The position numbers and the translations under genes were made by a program. A DNA stretch of 64,000 nt from Promethearchaeia archaeon. Lineage in GTDB: Archaea > Asgardarchaeota > Lokiarchaeia > Sigyniarchaeales > SOKP01. The notes under the pieces were generated by a model that was not told where the DNA came from, did no database searches, and was given only the letters and a program-made list of their open reading frames with translations. Where the stretch lies: positions 1-64,000 of the forward strand of contig JAHQWJ010000152.1 of NCBI GenBank assembly GCA_029856125.1, read 5' to 3'. Shown here in pieces: positions 50,012 to 58,184 of this stretch (the first letter of the stretch is position 1; the number at the start of each line of letters is the position of its first letter).

Positions 50012-50063
50012 TATAAAGATTACACTGTAATTAACCGTTAAATTGATATATTTACCGGTAGAA
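50012..50063. repeat. 52-base repeat, copy 2 (TATA/ACCGGTA element)
   Basis: Second copy of the element at 49186-49237, with the conserved ends T-A-T-A-A-A-G-A-T-T-A-C-A and T-T-T-A-C-C-G-G-T-A-G-A-A and a less conserved middle. It lies in the intergenic interval 49800-50197, which otherwise contains no gene I can support. Confidence 0.6.
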
Positions 50064-50197
50064 TCTAAATTGAAAATTATTTTATAGGATTAAATTGTAG
50101 AAGAAAATAAATCAAGAGATTTTGTCGAATAACTGTCAAATAAATAGTTCGCATGAAACGAAAAAAAAGTTATAATTAAAAATTAAATAAAAAAAAG

Positions 50198-51235
50198 TTA
50201 ATTGGTCCGTAAACTGACGGAGTCTTTTTTCCGTCTGACCGCCCCTAAAACTACTAAAATAGCCAATAATCCCCCGGCAGAGAGTCCAAAAGCAAGAGTC
50301 CACTCCATCGGCACATAGAAGTAGCCGATCGCAGTTTCATTTGCAGACGGTTCAGGCTCGGGGTCTGTTCCGTTGTTAATGGTGCTAATTTGATAATCTT
50401 CAGCGATAGCGTAGGCAATGTTTACTACATCAACTTGGCAGTGAATCCGAATTTTAACCGTATAAATTCCTTCCATAGCGGTTCCGAAGTCGAAGTGCAT
50501 TATCGTTCCAACGCCCCCTACTGTTTTGTTTTGGTAGATCGTAAATTCAAGCCCGTCAGGATCGGTCACATCGTAATCCACTCTAACTTCATTTTCAACA
50601 GTTAACCCTCCAATTGCCGAAACTCTTCCGAGGTAAAACTTGTATGACACATCGGTTTTGAGAACAGTGTTATGTTCAACTACCATCCCGTTAGTGAACT
50701 TGTTAACTTGATATAATTTCATTCTTTCTAAAAATTTTGGTGATATCACATCGTACAAGCACTTTACTTCCGGGTCGAACGATATTTTGATATGCAAATT
50801 TAAGGTAAGAGCACAAGCAACGGAAACGATGAAAGTATAGTTTCCGGCGATCGCCGTTCCAAACGGAACTTCGAACCAATCGTCGTCTTGAGAAATATTT
50901 ACTTCCGTATTGAACACATTGTACACATCTAATACCGGATCGACGATAGTCACGTTAATTTCGCAATCGTGAGGGGTTACAATCTCAAGTAACATATAAT
51001 AATTAACTTTTTCGAACAAATATAAATCCTCAAACCGTAATGTGTCGTTAGGTGCCAGAAAAGTAAACACTTTGTCTACTAAATTTTGCTCAGAACTCGC
51101 CTTTGGGTTGTCTACTTGACTTGTCACACCTAATACCGGGCGAGGAGAGGTAGACAGAACTCCAAAAATGGCGAGGCCGGTGATGAGCGAAATAACAACG
51201 AGGGACTTTCTAATTCTAGGGGAATTAATAGCCAT
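50198..51235 (-). CDS. Surface-exposed, membrane-anchored beta-rich protein
   Basis: The 345-residue product has a signal peptide (residues 10-35), two beta-rich extracytoplasmic repeats with matching cores (D-W-F-E-V-P-F-G-T-A-I-A-G-N-Y-T-F near 126-142, and M-H-F-D-F-G-T-A-M-E-G-I-Y near 245-257), N-x-S/T sequons, a T-D-P-E-P-E-P linker and a C-terminal membrane helix with a basic tail. The two G-T-A-[IM]-x-G segments suggest an internal duplication of a PPC-like (pre-peptidase C-terminal) fold. Its start overlaps the end of the upstream zinc protein gene by 11 bases. Confidence 0.7.
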   Translation of the reverse strand: MAINSPRIRKSLVVISLITGLAIFGVLSTSPRPVLGVTSQVDNPKASSEQNLVDKVFTFLAPNDTLRFEDLYLFEKVNYYMLLEIVTPHDCEINVTIVDPVLDVYNVFNTEVNISQDDDWFEVPFGTAIAGNYTFIVSVACALTLNLHIKISFDPEVKCLYDVISPKFLERMKLYQVNKFTNGMVVEHNTVLKTDVSYKFYLGRVSAIGGLTVENEVRVDYDVTDPDGLEFTIYQNKTVGGVGTIMHFDFGTAMEGIYTVKIRIHCQVDVVNIAYAIAEDYQISTINNGTDPEPEPSANETAIGYFYVPMEWTLAFGLSAGGLLAILVVLGAVRRKKDSVSLRTN

Positions 51236-51551
51236 ACACCTGCAATTCTTTGAATTCAGAGACGAGTATTTTCACTTTCGAGCAACTGTCGTAGTCTATA
51301 CAATTAAAACATGGTTGATCCGACCAAAAATACGCAGGTTGATTCCTTCTTTCCACGATTAAAAGCGGAAAGCTACCTTTTGGACATTCTAGCGCAGAAT
51401 TACTAATCTTTCCCTTCTTCGGGATCGGATACGAAATACCGCACGCATCGCATTTGACGAATCGTTTGTAGTTATTTGTTTTATACATCATTAGTGAGCA
51501 CTGACAGGATGGGCAAGTGCCTATTTCTTGAATCTGTTTCAATTTAAACAC
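51225..51551 (-). CDS. Topoisomerase-type zinc-finger protein
   Basis: The 108-residue product has two C-x-x-C pairs arranged as C-P-S-C-Q-C ... C-D-A-C-G, then E-C-P near residue 65 and a final F-N-C ... C-S-K. This order (zinc finger, then C-P, then two more Cys) is like the C-terminal zinc domains of type IA topoisomerases, here as a stand-alone protein. DNA binding is plausible. It is the first gene of a two-gene operon with the surface protein at 50198-51235. Confidence 0.7.
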   Translation of the reverse strand: MFKLKQIQEIGTCPSCQCSLMMYKTNNYKRFVKCDACGISYPIPKKGKISNSALECPKGSFPLLIVERRNQPAYFWSDQPCFNCIDYDSCSKVKILVSEFKELQVYGY

Positions 51552-51585
51552 CGTAAATTTACTTTTACTTTAAGGTAAAAATCGA

Positions 51586-51607
51586 TGCTTATAAAGGAAA
51601 AAGCACT
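51586..51607 (-). promoter_or_regulatory. Promoter of the zinc-finger/surface protein operon
   Basis: Read on the minus strand, T-T-T-T-T-C-C-T-T-T-A-T-A-A-G-C. The TATA box lies about 40 bases upstream of the ATG at 51551, which leaves a short leader. Confidence 0.6.
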
Positions 51608-51805
51608 TTTTAAAAAAAAATTAGTAATTGCGGCACCCGATCTTATTTAAAAGGTACGGAATTGCTTCCTACACTTGTAATTCGATGAATACACCCTAAT
51701 TTATTTTTTTGGAAGGTTAGGCTTTTAATTTCTATCCTTTCTTTTTAATTGACCAATTTCTAATACAACAAATAATAGCGACTATTATCATAAAATGAAA
51801 GGATT

Positions 51806-51825
51806 AATTTTTTTCTTTAAATAAT
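51806..51825 (+). promoter_or_regulatory. Promoter of the small membrane protein gene at 51846
   Basis: A T-tract followed by C-T-T-T-A-A-A-T-A-A, placed 20-38 bases before the ATG, so the transcript is probably leaderless or nearly so. Confidence 0.6.
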
Positions 51826-51845
51826 CGGTACAAAATTCATCTATT

Positions 51846-52070
51846 ATGGTATTGTTCGATTATTTTGAAGATGTTCTAGGAGGAGTCGAGTTTTTGATAG
51901 CCTTCGGTTCGCTTGTGGGAATCCTTGGACTTTTAATTGGCATTATGTTAGCTATTTGGGGCGGAAGTCGGCTTCGCTACAAGATGCTAGGAGTTATAAT
52001 ATTCTCATTTGTGTTGATTGCGATTTGCGGCTTCGATACTGGATTCAAATACTTCAGAATTTTTAGATAA
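51846..52070 (+). CDS. Small two-helix membrane protein (74 aa)
   Basis: Two hydrophobic helices (about 15-38 and 45-62) joined by a short loop G-S-R-L-R-Y, with a short acidic N-terminus. No cysteine motif. The second gene of this size in the neighbourhood (52092-52463) is convergent with it. Function unknown; the strong promoter supports expression. Confidence 0.62.
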   Translation: MVLFDYFEDVLGGVEFLIAFGSLVGILGLLIGIMLAIWGGSRLRYKMLGVIIFSFVLIAICGFDTGFKYFRIFR

Positions 52071-52091
52071 TTAAAAAAAATTCTTTTCTTT

Positions 52092-52463
52092 TTAGCAATA
52101 ATGGTATCCTTGGGATGGTTGACTCCCTCCAAACACTAACCCTAAAAATTCGAAAGGGACTCCGGTAAGAAAAGCGCCGATCCATAGTAATAACGCACTA
52201 GCTAGAAACGATTTAACGCGGAATTGGTGAAAGAAGATTTTGAGGATGTTTATTACGAACAAGGCGCCCCCAATGGTAAGGAAAATTTGACCTACGCTCA
52301 TGAAAATTGTTTTAAAAAATGTTCCTGTCATATAACGCAAATTCGATCCGAAAAAAGGCACGATTATTGCGATGAAACCTAAAATCCCGAGGATCATTAA
52401 AAAAGTGCGGTTTGACTTGCGTTGTTTTCGAAGGATTATGATACCGTTGCTACTTTTAGCCAT
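52092..52463 (-). CDS. Three- or four-helix membrane protein
   Basis: The 123-residue product begins with a basic N-terminus (L-R-K-Q-R-K-S-N-R-T) and has helices near 22-38, 50-75 and 82-108. No family is recognised. The ATG at 52463 is preferred to the GTG at 52475. The only annotation supported is a cytoplasmic-membrane location. It has a clear promoter of its own and its stop is 22 bases from the convergent gene stop. Confidence 0.62.
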   Translation of the reverse strand: MAKSSNGIIILRKQRKSNRTFLMILGILGFIAIIVPFFGSNLRYMTGTFFKTIFMSVGQIFLTIGGALFVINILKIFFHQFRVKSFLASALLLWIGAFLTGVPFEFLGLVFGGSQPSQGYHYC

Positions 52464-52505
52464 AGATTTTATCACTTGATGAGTTTTACTCTCATATTCA
52501 AATCA

Positions 52506-52525
52506 AATCCTTATAAAGAAAAAGT
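52506..52525 (-). promoter_or_regulatory. Promoter of the minus-strand membrane protein gene
   Basis: On the minus strand, T-T-T-T-T-C-T-T-T-A-T-A-A-G-G. Initiation is expected near 52487, which favours a start at 52463 or 52475. Confidence 0.6.
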
Positions 52526-52607
52526 TCAACTTTTTCTAATCCTAATTAAATTAAATTCATATTACAACGAAAGAAATGTTTAATAATTCTGCACCCAAAT
52601 AAGTAAT

Positions 52608-52823
52608 ATGTCGAATAACGAAAGAGTGAAATGTCCTGAATGTGGCTCTATGACTTTAATTTCTCGAGATAGGGAAGATTATTGCTCTAATTGTGGTATA
52701 GAGCTTAATTATGATGACTTGCAACAAGGAGGAGGGAAAGTCCTTATATTATGGGTCTTAGTTGTTTTTATAGTAATAATTAGCGTAGTTTTAATTATGT
52801 TACCTTTCTTTCCTCATTATTAG
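52608..52823 (+). CDS. Zinc ribbon plus membrane helix (71 aa)
   Basis: Zinc ribbon in the first 30 residues (V-K-C-P-E-C-G-S and Y-C-S-N-C-G-I-E), a short Gly-rich linker and one membrane helix to the C-terminus. The ribbon resembles the TFIIB-type N-terminal motif. It is a small tail-anchored zinc protein of the kind common in this window. A separate open stretch follows, but it lacks a start. Confidence 0.68.
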   Translation: MSNNERVKCPECGSMTLISRDREDYCSNCGIELNYDDLQQGGGKVLILWVLVVFIVIISVVLIMLPFFPHY

Positions 52824-52930
52824 TGTCCTATTGGTTTTAATCATAATGATAGGGATTGCTCTTATATTTTTATTCTTCTTGTATGCGTAGATAATTTTTC
52901 TTTTTTATAATCTGTAATGACCTAAATTGT

Positions 52931-54031
52931 ATGGGAGTTAAACTTCAAGATTTAGTGATCCGAAACGTAATCGAATTTTCCAAACTTGCAGGTAAGATTA
53001 TAGCGGTAGATGCCCCAAATGTAATAATGAGTTTGTTTAATTTCGCTCGCAAAAACCCTGACGGTTCTCAAGCAGGACTTATTCTCGACCGCACCCAAAG
53101 ACCGATATCTCACCTTTATGGCTTGCTCTTTAGGACGAACTTTTTCTATTCTAAGAAAATTTTCCCCATTTTTTGCTTCGATGGACTCGATTCCGACCTA
53201 AAAAAGCTAAAAACTAAGGATAGGCTCAACGACTTCTTATTCACGGAAAAGTTATATCGATCATTAATCCAATCAGGGAACAGAGAAAACGCGAAACAAA
53301 TCGCTTTATCGAAAGAATATATGTGGCCCAACATTGTTAAAGAATCCAAGCAACTTCTAGGTGCATTAGGCGTGCCATACATAAGCGCTCCCGCTTCAGC
53401 AGAATCACAATGTGCTCAAATTGTTAAAAGCAAAGTTGCACACTATTCTAACTCTCAAGATTTTGACTCTCTTCTTTTTGGATGCCCGCAGACGCTCCAA
53501 AACCTCTCAAAATCATTAAGAAGGAAAGTGCAGGGTCGCTGGAAATATCAAAAAATCACTCCCGTTAAGATCGATCTCAACGAAAATCTAAAAAGGTTGG
53601 AAATCGATCAGTTTCAATTAGTAGACATGGCGCTCCTGATAGGAACCGACTATTTTCCGGGTATAAAAAATATTGGACCAAAAAACGCTTACAAATTCAT
53701 TAAAAAGCACCGTTCCATAGAAAATGTGATCATAGAAGAAAAAAGAAATTACGATTTTTCTGCCTTGAGTTCCGAAGTCATTGCGAAGGTAAGAAAAATC
53801 TTTTTACTCCCCGAAGTATTAACAGATTATCCACATTTGGGCTGGAATTTTCCTAGCGAACAACAAACATTAAACTTATTGTGCGAAGATCACCATCTCA
53901 ATCGAGAACGGGTAGAAAACAACTTTAAAAAGTTGGCTATAAATTACGGAAAGTGCCAAATCTTTTTCTCCAACAAAACGAGAAATCCCTCGAAAAAACA
54001 AGAAACTCTTGATTCTATTTTTTCTACTTAG
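52931..54031 (+). CDS. FEN1-like flap nuclease with altered active site
   Basis: The 366-residue protein is of the FEN1/Rad2 family, which cleaves 5' flaps in Okazaki-fragment processing. It has D27 (A-V-D-A-P-N), D84 (C-F-D-G), E158 in A-P-A-S-A-E-S-Q-C-A, D177 and D179 (S-Q-D-F-D-S), and D240 (I-G-T-D-Y). The first acidic residue of the E-A-E pair, invariant in FEN1, is Ser156 here. The HhH region G-I-K-N-I-G-P-K-N-A-Y and the C-terminal PCNA-box Q-E-T-L-D-S-I-F are intact. It may have lowered or altered cleavage, or act as a binder. The canonical FEN1 gene is not in this window. Confidence 0.85.
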   Translation: MGVKLQDLVIRNVIEFSKLAGKIIAVDAPNVIMSLFNFARKNPDGSQAGLILDRTQRPISHLYGLLFRTNFFYSKKIFPIFCFDGLDSDLKKLKTKDRLNDFLFTEKLYRSLIQSGNRENAKQIALSKEYMWPNIVKESKQLLGALGVPYISAPASAESQCAQIVKSKVAHYSNSQDFDSLLFGCPQTLQNLSKSLRRKVQGRWKYQKITPVKIDLNENLKRLEIDQFQLVDMALLIGTDYFPGIKNIGPKNAYKFIKKHRSIENVIIEEKRNYDFSALSSEVIAKVRKIFLLPEVLTDYPHLGWNFPSEQQTLNLLCEDHHLNRERVENNFKKLAINYGKCQIFFSNKTRNPSKKQETLDSIFST

Positions 54032-54036
54032 AAATT

Positions 54037-54057
54037 TAATTTTTCTTTATAAAAGCT
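54037..54057 (+). promoter_or_regulatory. Promoter after the FEN1-like gene
   Basis: T-tract followed by C-T-T-T-A-T-A-A-A-A. With initiation near 54077, the GTG at 54073 would lie upstream of the transcript and the ATG at 54121 is favoured as start. Confidence 0.55.
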
Positions 54058-54120
54058 CAATGAATTGTTTGTGTGTTAATTAAAATCTACACTCACATAA
54101 CTAACGAAATTGAGAGAAGT

Positions 54121-54729
54121 ATGGCAGAATCAACGAACGATGCGATCATTCTGCAAAACAGTTTAAGAACCTATAGAAGGGTTCCAAGGGACCATGTTAA
54201 CAAAGAGAAAGTGCTTAACTACTTTTTTAGATTCGAAAGCTTTGCGGATAACACTAATGAATACAAAGATTTAACCCCCTTGATCGTGAAGAACATTGTG
54301 AAGGAAACGAACTTACCCGATTTCGTAGTGTTAAACACCGTTTTTGAGTTTATAACCGATGCGACCCAATTCAGTCATACTTTAAGGTTAGGACTCGTTT
54401 CGTGGGGTTCAGGAGAGAAAAGCGTTTTACGCCAGTCGAAATTTTATCTGAGAAAGGTTCATAGAATCGCCCCTGTGTTTGATTACCCCCGAGCAATTGC
54501 CAACTTAGAGATTTTACACAAAATCTTAAAAAAAAACTTTTTTTGGCCACACATCACCACTCAACTTGCTTTAACCATATTCGTGACCGACAGAAAAGAC
54601 CCAACTATAACGAAAAATGAGTATATCCTGCAAAAAAACCTAAGAACATTTTGCGCGTGCTCCGCTTACGCCTTCCACATGGCCAGAAAGAAGCTTCATA
54701 TTGACAAGACGGGTTGTATCTACACTTAA
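54121..54729 (+). CDS. Protein with possible cyclin-box-like C-terminus
   Basis: The 202-residue product is helical, without membrane segments. Residues about 145-195 (T-Q-L-A-L-T-I-F-V-T, then L-R-T-F-C-A-C-S-A-Y-A-F-H-M-A-R-K-K-L) have the helix pattern of a cyclin or TFIIB repeat, but no zinc ribbon is present and the match is weak. The alternative is an HTH protein. It lies between a FEN1-like and an RPA-like gene, all on the plus strand with separate promoters. A GTG at 54073 would add 16 residues. Confidence 0.5.
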   Translation: MAESTNDAIILQNSLRTYRRVPRDHVNKEKVLNYFFRFESFADNTNEYKDLTPLIVKNIVKETNLPDFVVLNTVFEFITDATQFSHTLRLGLVSWGSGEKSVLRQSKFYLRKVHRIAPVFDYPRAIANLEILHKILKKNFFWPHITTQLALTIFVTDRKDPTITKNEYILQKNLRTFCACSAYAFHMARKKLHIDKTGCIYT

Positions 54730-54757
54730 TCTGTTTTTTAGGGTTTTTCAATTTATG

Positions 54758-54778
54758 AATTTTTTGTTTAAATACTTA
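54758..54778 (+). promoter_or_regulatory. Promoter of the RPA-like gene
   Basis: T-tract followed by G-T-T-T-A-A-A-T-A-C, about 40-55 bases upstream of the ATG, which is itself preceded by G-A-G-A-G-G-T. Confidence 0.55.
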
Positions 54779-54817
54779 GTTACTAATTTTTACTTATTAG
54801 TAAAAAATTGAGAGGTT

Positions 54818-55747
54818 ATGAAAATAAGCGCCTCAGTAGAAGAGTTATACAAAAAATTATTGGACCTTGGATTGTCTGAAGAAGAGCTGGAAAAAAAAGT
54901 TAAGAACAAAGTAGAAGAATATGGCGGCTTCATGTCGAAACAAGGAGTGCTGTTTATAATAGCTAGAGAAAACGGGCTTGATGTTAGATCTCCCGATATT
55001 GACGATTATATTTACGACGAGTTAGAGGAGGAAATCGATTACAACGAGTTTACAATAGATGTCTCAGACCTTAGAGAAGGGATGAGCAACATCGTGCTGT
55101 TAGGGAAGATTTTGAACTCACAAAAAGTTCACGAGTTTGTGCGAAAGGACGAATCTAGTGGAAAAGTATGCTCTTTTTTACTCGGAGACCCGACTGGAAT
55201 CGTGAAAATCGTGTTGTGGGACGAACGGGTAGATAGTGTTAATCAAGAGTATTTCAAACCAAATGAACTCGTTCGAGTTATTGGCGGATATTCAAAACTA
55301 GGACAAAAAAATACTCTCGAAGTGCACCTCGGAAGAAAAGGCACATTAATTCTCTCTCCTGAAGTTAGCAGGAAAAAACGAGAACAGTTCGAAGCAATTA
55401 CTATTTCCAGTTCAGATGATAAAACATCCAAGAGTAACTTAGAACCTTTGGAACAAGCTATCCAACATAATAAATACATCAGCACCGTCAAAGGAACTGT
55501 TCAGATAGAAGAATTTAAGGAATTAGAGTTAAAATCGGGCAAGAAATCGTTTTTGCTTACTATTTTCTTAGAAGCAGAAGGGTTCACTATTAGAGTGAAA
55601 GCGTGGGGCATGAAAGGGGTAGAATGTTTGAAAATAGTGAATGATGGGGATTTTGTTTCTATTACTAACTTAGCCGTAAAAGAGAACACGTATACCGGCG
55701 AGAAAGAGCTTGTGTTCACGAGTAATTCGAGTGTAATGTTGATTTAA
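54818..55747 (+). CDS. Archaeal RPA (OB-fold single-strand DNA-binding protein)
   Basis: The 309-residue product starts with the archaeal RPA helical lead (L-S-E-E-E-L-E-K-K-V, then E-E-Y-G-G-F-M-S) and has a first OB fold at about 75-185 (V-L-L-G-K-I-L, L-G-D-P-T-G, V-R-V-I-G-G-Y) and a second at about 220-305 (V-K-G-T-V-Q, T-I-F-L-E). No zinc cysteines are seen. It coats single-stranded DNA in replication, repair and recombination. With FEN1-like, RadA and two helicases in the same window it fits a repair set. Confidence 0.88.
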   Translation: MKISASVEELYKKLLDLGLSEEELEKKVKNKVEEYGGFMSKQGVLFIIARENGLDVRSPDIDDYIYDELEEEIDYNEFTIDVSDLREGMSNIVLLGKILNSQKVHEFVRKDESSGKVCSFLLGDPTGIVKIVLWDERVDSVNQEYFKPNELVRVIGGYSKLGQKNTLEVHLGRKGTLILSPEVSRKKREQFEAITISSSDDKTSKSNLEPLEQAIQHNKYISTVKGTVQIEEFKELELKSGKKSFLLTIFLEAEGFTIRVKAWGMKGVECLKIVNDGDFVSITNLAVKENTYTGEKELVFTSNSSVMLI

Positions 55748-55769
55748 TTAGTTAAAAATAGAAGTATTG

Positions 55770-56702
55770 TTATTCTCCTGTTATCGAATCTACATTTCTA
55801 AAAATCTCTTTGAGTTTTATTACATCCTCTTTTGGGAGGGGGGGTTTTTGCATAATTTTAATGTTTTCTTTCAAATGATCAAGATTTCCAGTACCTGAAA
55901 GGATTACATGGGTACCTGGTTCATAATTACAAAACCGGTATGCTGCATCAACTACACTTTCAACACCTTTATTATGTATAAGAAAACCAAGAGGATCTTC
56001 TTTATCTATCACAGAGGGATTGATCTGTTTATTCTGAATTAATTCATCAATACATTGTTTCAGACGTATGGGTCTACTAAACGCAAGTCTCACGGCAAAC
56101 ATTATTAAAATCCCTATTTTTTTTTCCATTGTAGCTAAAAATATTCGCTCTCGTGCTGACTGGTTCAATATATTAAAACCTACCATCATTACATCCCAGA
56201 TATCATCTTTTAGTGCTCTCTGCAACATAGTATGTTGGGGATCAACATTAAACCTTTCTGTAATACCCAGAAAGCGTATTTTACCTTGATCTCGCATTTC
56301 AAGGAGAGTAGGGACCACTTCTGAATAGAGATTATCGTAATCTTGCAAAATTACTCCATGAAGGTGATAAATATCAATATAATCGGTCCCAAGATTCTTA
56401 AGACTCCTCTCAAGGCTTTTTATGACTTTATCTGGCTTTATACTCCCCCATGTTGATTTTTTAGTTGACAAGACGAGATCTTCTCTATTGAAACCTTCAA
56501 TACCCTTACCCACAATCTTTTCTGTCCGATAAAACTCGGCTGTATCAATAAAATTGATGCTAGAATTTAACCCATGCTTAATTATTGCGATAGATTCTTC
56601 TTCAGTATTTCCAGTAGCTTGCCCAATACGGCTAGGTCCGCCACATCCTAAACCCATAACGCTGACCTTCAACCCCGTACGCCCAAGTGTAGTATAATCC
56701 AT
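55770..56702 (-). CDS. Aldo/keto reductase
   Basis: The 310-residue product has the AKR barrel: M-D-Y-T-T-L-G-R-T-G-L-K-V-S start, F-I-D-T-A-E-F-Y with D and Tyr of the tetrad, L-V-L-S-T-K-K-S with Lys, D-I-Y-H-L-H-G with His, F-L-G-I-T-E-R-F, and a C-terminal V-I-L-S-G-T-G nucleotide-binding loop. It reduces aldehydes or ketones with NAD(P)H. No iron-sulfur C-terminus. It is convergent with the RPA-like gene, 22 bases apart. Confidence 0.92.
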   Translation of the reverse strand: MDYTTLGRTGLKVSVMGLGCGGPSRIGQATGNTEEESIAIIKHGLNSSINFIDTAEFYRTEKIVGKGIEGFNREDLVLSTKKSTWGSIKPDKVIKSLERSLKNLGTDYIDIYHLHGVILQDYDNLYSEVVPTLLEMRDQGKIRFLGITERFNVDPQHTMLQRALKDDIWDVMMVGFNILNQSARERIFLATMEKKIGILIMFAVRLAFSRPIRLKQCIDELIQNKQINPSVIDKEDPLGFLIHNKGVESVVDAAYRFCNYEPGTHVILSGTGNLDHLKENIKIMQKPPLPKEDVIKLKEIFRNVDSITGE

Positions 56703-56840
56703 AATTTCTCAGACTTTTTATTGTTATCAAAGGAAATTGAAACATAGATTTTATAGTTTAAGATTAAATTGACTTAATTAAATATCTCTAAGTCTTAACC
56801 TTCCTCATAAGTTGTGAAGGTTTAGAATTTCTCTTTTCTT

Positions 56841-56858
56841 ATTTTTTGTTTAAATATC
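56841..56858 (+). promoter_or_regulatory. Promoter of the second DUF998 gene
   Basis: T-tract followed by G-T-T-T-A-A-A-T-A-T, with initiation expected near 56880, about 40 bases before the ATG. Confidence 0.55.
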
Positions 56859-56921
56859 CTACTTTTTTCTTGTGCTGTAAGATTTTTAGTCTTAAATCTC
56901 CATAAAAATAATTTGAAAATC

Positions 56922-57587
56922 ATGATAACTAAGCAAAAGTTAAACGCAAACGAGATCGTTGGTTTAGAAAAACCTTCAAATCCCATTTCAAAGCGGTTGG
57001 AAGAGATTTTTTTCTACAGTAGCGTTAGTTACATCGTATTGTTGGTTATGAATGTTATTTTATCTTCATTTTTCGGATATTCGCTCATAACTAATTACAT
57101 TAGCGACTTAGGAAGTAAAAATATAATCCCTTTTCCTTACGTTCACGATTTAATTTGCGTGTTTGGAGGTATTGTGAGCCTTCCTGTTAATTTTTTTGTG
57201 AGAAAAAAGTTGCGAATTGTTTACAAAAGTTCGAAGCACTCTGTCTTATTTGTCGAGTTAGGCGTAGCTTTAGGAATAATTGGAAATATTGGATACATAT
57301 TTTTAGGAGTATTCAGTTTAGATCGAGGAGGTCCAGGAGGCATCTATCACCGTATTATAACCTTCATTTCGTTTGGTGGTTATATTTTTTCTATCTTCTT
57401 TTTTAGTTTGAACATTGTTTTATCGCACAAATGCAAGTTAAAACATTTAGGTTTATTTGGATTGATTGTTCCCATTGCTTTGCTTTTTGCCTATTGCGCC
57501 ACCACCATCCCTCTTATCGAATGGTTTTTGTTAAGTTCCATCTTGTTGTTTTTGCTTTTGTTGGATTATTACGTGTTCAAAATTTAA
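56922..57587 (+). CDS. DUF998-family membrane protein
   Basis: The 221-residue product has six membrane helices. The loop after the first helix has Y-S-L-I-T-N-Y-I-S-D-L-G-S, the DUF998 signature (S-x-L-G). Similar to 6413-7075 in order of helices. A charged cytoplasmic N-terminus of about 25 residues precedes helix 1. The ATG at 56922 is preferred to a TTG nine bases earlier. Function unknown; predicted role in the membrane only. Confidence 0.78.
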   Translation: MITKQKLNANEIVGLEKPSNPISKRLEEIFFYSSVSYIVLLVMNVILSSFFGYSLITNYISDLGSKNIIPFPYVHDLICVFGGIVSLPVNFFVRKKLRIVYKSSKHSVLFVELGVALGIIGNIGYIFLGVFSLDRGGPGGIYHRIITFISFGGYIFSIFFFSLNIVLSHKCKLKHLGLFGLIVPIALLFAYCATTIPLIEWFLLSSILLFLLLLDYYVFKI

Positions 57588-57611
57588 TCGTCAAGCTAAA
57601 ATTGAAATGAC

Positions 57612-58106
57612 TTACTCTCTCACTATCTTATTCATCAAAATAGCGCTTATAAGAACTAGTCCCCCTCCAATAAGATTAATAACAAATCCATACCCAATAA
57701 CATGATAATTATAAAAATAAACCCCACCAAAAAACGAAAAAATCCTAAAAAGTATTAACCATAGAACTGTTAAAACAAGAGTAAAAATTGCTAATAATAA
57801 AAAGTTTTTATTCATCTTCTTTGTGAAATTTTGGGTTTTTCTAAATTCCAATAATAATTTAACAGTTTTAACTGCGAATACAATAATTATAATGGAAAAT
57901 ATTATCCCGTATATCAAGACATTTAATAGCATACCTATGTATTCTCCTCCTACACTTATCCATAATCCCCACATCCAAATATAACCACCAACCCCTGTGG
58001 GAAAATCGGGATTTTTAGGAAACATAATTGGTAAAAAGACCAAAGAAATCATTATGATTAAGGTTCCAATTGATGCTAAAATCCAAAATTTAGTAAAATT
58101 AACCAT
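57612..58106 (-). CDS. Four-helix membrane protein
   Basis: The 164-residue product has four hydrophobic helices (about 8-26, 55-78, 103-128, 134-160) and a short basic cytoplasmic loop (F-R-K-T-Q-N-F-T-K-K-M-N-K). No signal or family is recognised. It lies 78 bases downstream of another membrane protein on the same strand and may be cotranscribed with it. Nothing more can be said. Confidence 0.65.
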   Translation of the reverse strand: MVNFTKFWILASIGTLIIMISLVFLPIMFPKNPDFPTGVGGYIWMWGLWISVGGEYIGMLLNVLIYGIIFSIIIIVFAVKTVKLLLEFRKTQNFTKKMNKNFLLLAIFTLVLTVLWLILFRIFSFFGGVYFYNYHVIGYGFVINLIGGGLVLISAILMNKIVRE

Positions 58107-58184
58107 TTCTTATCACTTAATATTTCTTTTTTTAACTTTATATAATCTATATTTTTTTTTTACCTAAAAAGGATTGCAATTAGG

